Part shown: in pieces, positions 62,573 through 64,000 of the stretch
Layout of the letters: each line of letters opens with the position of its first letter
How positions within the stretch are numbered: the first letter of the stretch is position 1
Assembly (NCBI RefSeq): GCF_029892045.1
Contig: NZ_CP120367.1
Coordinates: 1,302,001-1,366,000 of the forward strand
From: Sinorhizobium numidicum
Lineage (GTDB): Bacteria; Pseudomonadota; Alphaproteobacteria; Rhizobiales; Rhizobiaceae
Reading direction: 5' to 3'
DNA length: 64,000 bases
Notes under the pieces: model-generated
The model's database searches: none
Told to the model about the DNA's origin: nothing
The model's input: the letters and a program-made list of their open reading frames with translations, nothing else
Translations under genes and position numbers: made by a program

Positions 62573-63832
62573 CTATGCAGCGCTCGAAGAAGATGCTGCT
62601 CTTGCCGCCCGCTTCTGGTCCAGTCGCCGCATAATCGGGGTGACCGTTGTGCCATGCGTGACAACTGAAATCAGCACGATCAGGAATACCGTCACCCAGA
62701 GCGTTCGCTCGGTCCCGAATTCGACCTGCCCCGTGGCGAAGGCGATATAATAGAAGGAGCCGACACCCCTGATGCCGAAGAAGCCGATGATCGCTTTTTC
62801 CGCAAACGGCTGCGGCAGACCACCGAGGCTTGCCCAGCCGATGATCGGCCGGATGAGGAATATCGTGAGAAGTGCGGCAAGCACGATCTTCCAAGTCAGC
62901 GCCGAGACCACCGTCCCGTCGCCGATGATCATGCCGAAGAAGACCATCAGCACCATCATCAGCAGCCGTTCGATCTGGTCGGTGAAGTTGTGCAAATTCT
63001 CATGAAACTCGTGCTGGCGCTCAACGGATCGCAGCGTCAAAGCGGCGACGAAGACCGCGACAAAGCCGTAGCCATCGGCCATTTCCGTCACGCCGTAACA
63101 GAGGAACGTGAGGCCGATGGCGACCAGCCCGTCACCTGATTTGGCGAGTTGCGTGTTCTTCGGCAGCCTGAAGGTCAAAAAGCCGAGCGCCCTTCCCGTG
63201 AGCCATCCGCAAAACAAGCCCGCGGCGATCCTCCAGATGACATCCACCGCGAACCATTCGGCAAATCGGTGGAGATCGAAGGATTGAGCGGATGCGATTG
63301 CAATCGCCAAATAGACGAATGGAAAGCTCAGGCCGTCGTTCAGACCTGCTTCCGAGGTCAGCGAGAAACGCACATCGTCCTCCTTGCCGGAGCGCGGAGG
63401 CCCGACTTGGACATCGCTGGCGAGAACCGGATCGGTAGGAGCAAGTGCCGCGCCAAGCAGGATTGCAGACGCGACAGGCAGGCCAAGAACGATCCAGCCA
63501 ACGATCGCGATCGCCGCAACGGTAAGGGGCATTGCAAAGCCCAAGAGCCGCCAGGTGGACATCCAGCCTCGCCAGCCGATCGGGCGGTCGAGCTTCAGTC
63601 CTGCTCCCATCAGTGCGACGATGACCACGAGTTCGGAAAAGCGCTCGGTGAGGTGGCGGTTGTCGAACGGGTTGGCAGTGATTGGTGAAAACGGCGACAA
63701 AGCGATGGCGACGCCGAGGACGATGCAGAAGATGGGGAGCGACAGCGGAAGCCTCCGCAGCGCCATGGGAAGCCATGCGGTCAGTAGGATGACGATCCCC
63801 AGCAGTGTCAGTATGATGATGTGAGCTTCCAC
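62573..63832 (-). CDS. CPA1/NhaP-type cation:proton antiporter
   Basis: 419 residues with 12 or so hydrophobic segments. Ion-site region LGAALAPTDPVLASDVQVGPP and VRFSLTSEAGLNDGLSFPFVYLAI, in which the conserved ND pair of the CPA1 family is present; ending with a short basic/Ser tail. Expected to exchange Na+ or K+ for H+ at the inner membrane, giving pH and salt tolerance. No TrkA-N regulatory domain. Flanked on both sides by repeat copies. Confidence 0.9.
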   Translation of the reverse strand: MEAHIIILTLLGIVILLTAWLPMALRRLPLSLPIFCIVLGVAIALSPFSPITANPFDNRHLTERFSELVVIVALMGAGLKLDRPIGWRGWMSTWRLLGFAMPLTVAAIAIVGWIVLGLPVASAILLGAALAPTDPVLASDVQVGPPRSGKEDDVRFSLTSEAGLNDGLSFPFVYLAIAIASAQSFDLHRFAEWFAVDVIWRIAAGLFCGWLTGRALGFLTFRLPKNTQLAKSGDGLVAIGLTFLCYGVTEMADGYGFVAVFVAALTLRSVERQHEFHENLHNFTDQIERLLMMVLMVFFGMIIGDGTVVSALTWKIVLAALLTIFLIRPIIGWASLGGLPQPFAEKAIIGFFGIRGVGSFYYIAFATGQVEFGTERTLWVTVFLIVLISVVTHGTTVTPIMRRLDQKRAARAASSSSAA

Positions 63833-63850
63833 GGAGCATTCCGGTGTCTA

Positions 63851-63944
63851 CTGCATGTTTCCTTAAATCGGAGCCGATCTAAGGATAAAAACATGCAGCA
63901 GTTTATAGTGCCACAGCGATCTTTGTGGGTCTGAAAAGACGCAC
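63851..63944. repeat. Mosaic palindromic intergenic repeat (RIME-like)
   Basis: Three parts. A broken palindrome CTGCATGTTTCCTTAAATCGG ... CCGATCTAAGGA ... AACATGCAG occupies 63851-63898. A spacer complementary to the copy at 62468-62496 follows. A second hairpin GTGGGTCT / AGACGCAC ends the unit at 63925-63944. Such units recur between genes in rhizobial genomes. The remainder to base 64000 shows no gene. Confidence 0.65.
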
Positions 63945-64000
63945 GGCGCTGTAGGTGGGCCTTCAGCCGCGGTCCTAGAGCCGCAAGATCGTCGCATGAT

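Overview
The window reads as replicon DNA from a Rhizobiaceae member, most like Sinorhizobium/Ensifer. The reasons are high GC, very many sugar ABC/TRAP uptake genes, BA14K-like and DUF3618/DUF1469 protein types common in rhizobia, promoter sequences of the alphaproteobacterial general stress sigma factor (GGAAC-N17/18-GTT), and a mosaic palindromic repeat familiar from rhizobial intergenic DNA. The density of catabolic modules and the lack of housekeeping, tRNA, rRNA or phage genes suggest a megaplasmid or chromid; this is inference. No insertion sequence, CRISPR array or tRNA was seen.

Layout. 1-10.4 kb: an epimerase/SPW/VKOR-like fusion, a DCC thiol oxidoreductase, a TetR regulator divergent from a flavodoxin-fold quinone reductase, then a YbhP/YbhN/phospholipase-D set and treY, all four with stress-type promoters. 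10.5-17.8 kb: LacI regulator, sugar ABC transporter and a GH127 beta-L-arabinofuranosidase-type enzyme; the binding-protein gene carries an apparent frameshift. 17.9-18.5 kb: a cyclase-YHS fusion. 18.7-26.3 kb: a ribose-type ABC transporter with an SMP-30 lactonase, divergent from a GAF histidine kinase/NarL-type response regulator pair. 26.4-28.3 kb: AI-2E family permease and a CPFC redoxin. 28.6-34.7 kb: a LacI/DUF2264/hydroxyacid dehydrogenase/sugar isomerase operon facing a substrate-binding protein that has no permeases beside it.

34.9-46.5 kb is rich in envelope and stress genes: a second AI-2E family protein with a long acidic tail, a DUF1328 mini-protein, an exported hydrolase, YihY/BrkB, an AraC regulator with two SnoaL-like exported proteins, a NarK-type transporter, two small soluble proteins and a three-gene DUF3618/DUF1469 operon. 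Several carry stress promoters. 46.8-52.7 kb is a coherent unsaturated-uronate (pectin) unit: GntR regulator, TRAP transporter, KduI, KdgF-like cupin and KduD. 52.8-54.3 kb is an ECF sigma factor with a SnoaL-like tail, divergent from a small gene through mirror-image promoters. 54.4-64 kb holds an HxlR remnant, a DUF1614 membrane protein, a LysR/DHA2 efflux pair, a small anchored Pro/Thr/Ala-rich protein, a PheC-like periplasmic protein, a class A penicillin-binding protein with a BA14K-like tail, and a CPA1 antiporter flanked by repeat copies.

Two regulatory themes stand out. At least seven genes or operons appear tied to the general stress sigma factor, including one almost mirror-symmetric promoter firing both ways. 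Separately, a distinct ECF sigma factor appears to drive itself and its neighbour from matched promoters. Starts given here were chosen from ribosome-binding sites, family N-termini and these promoters.
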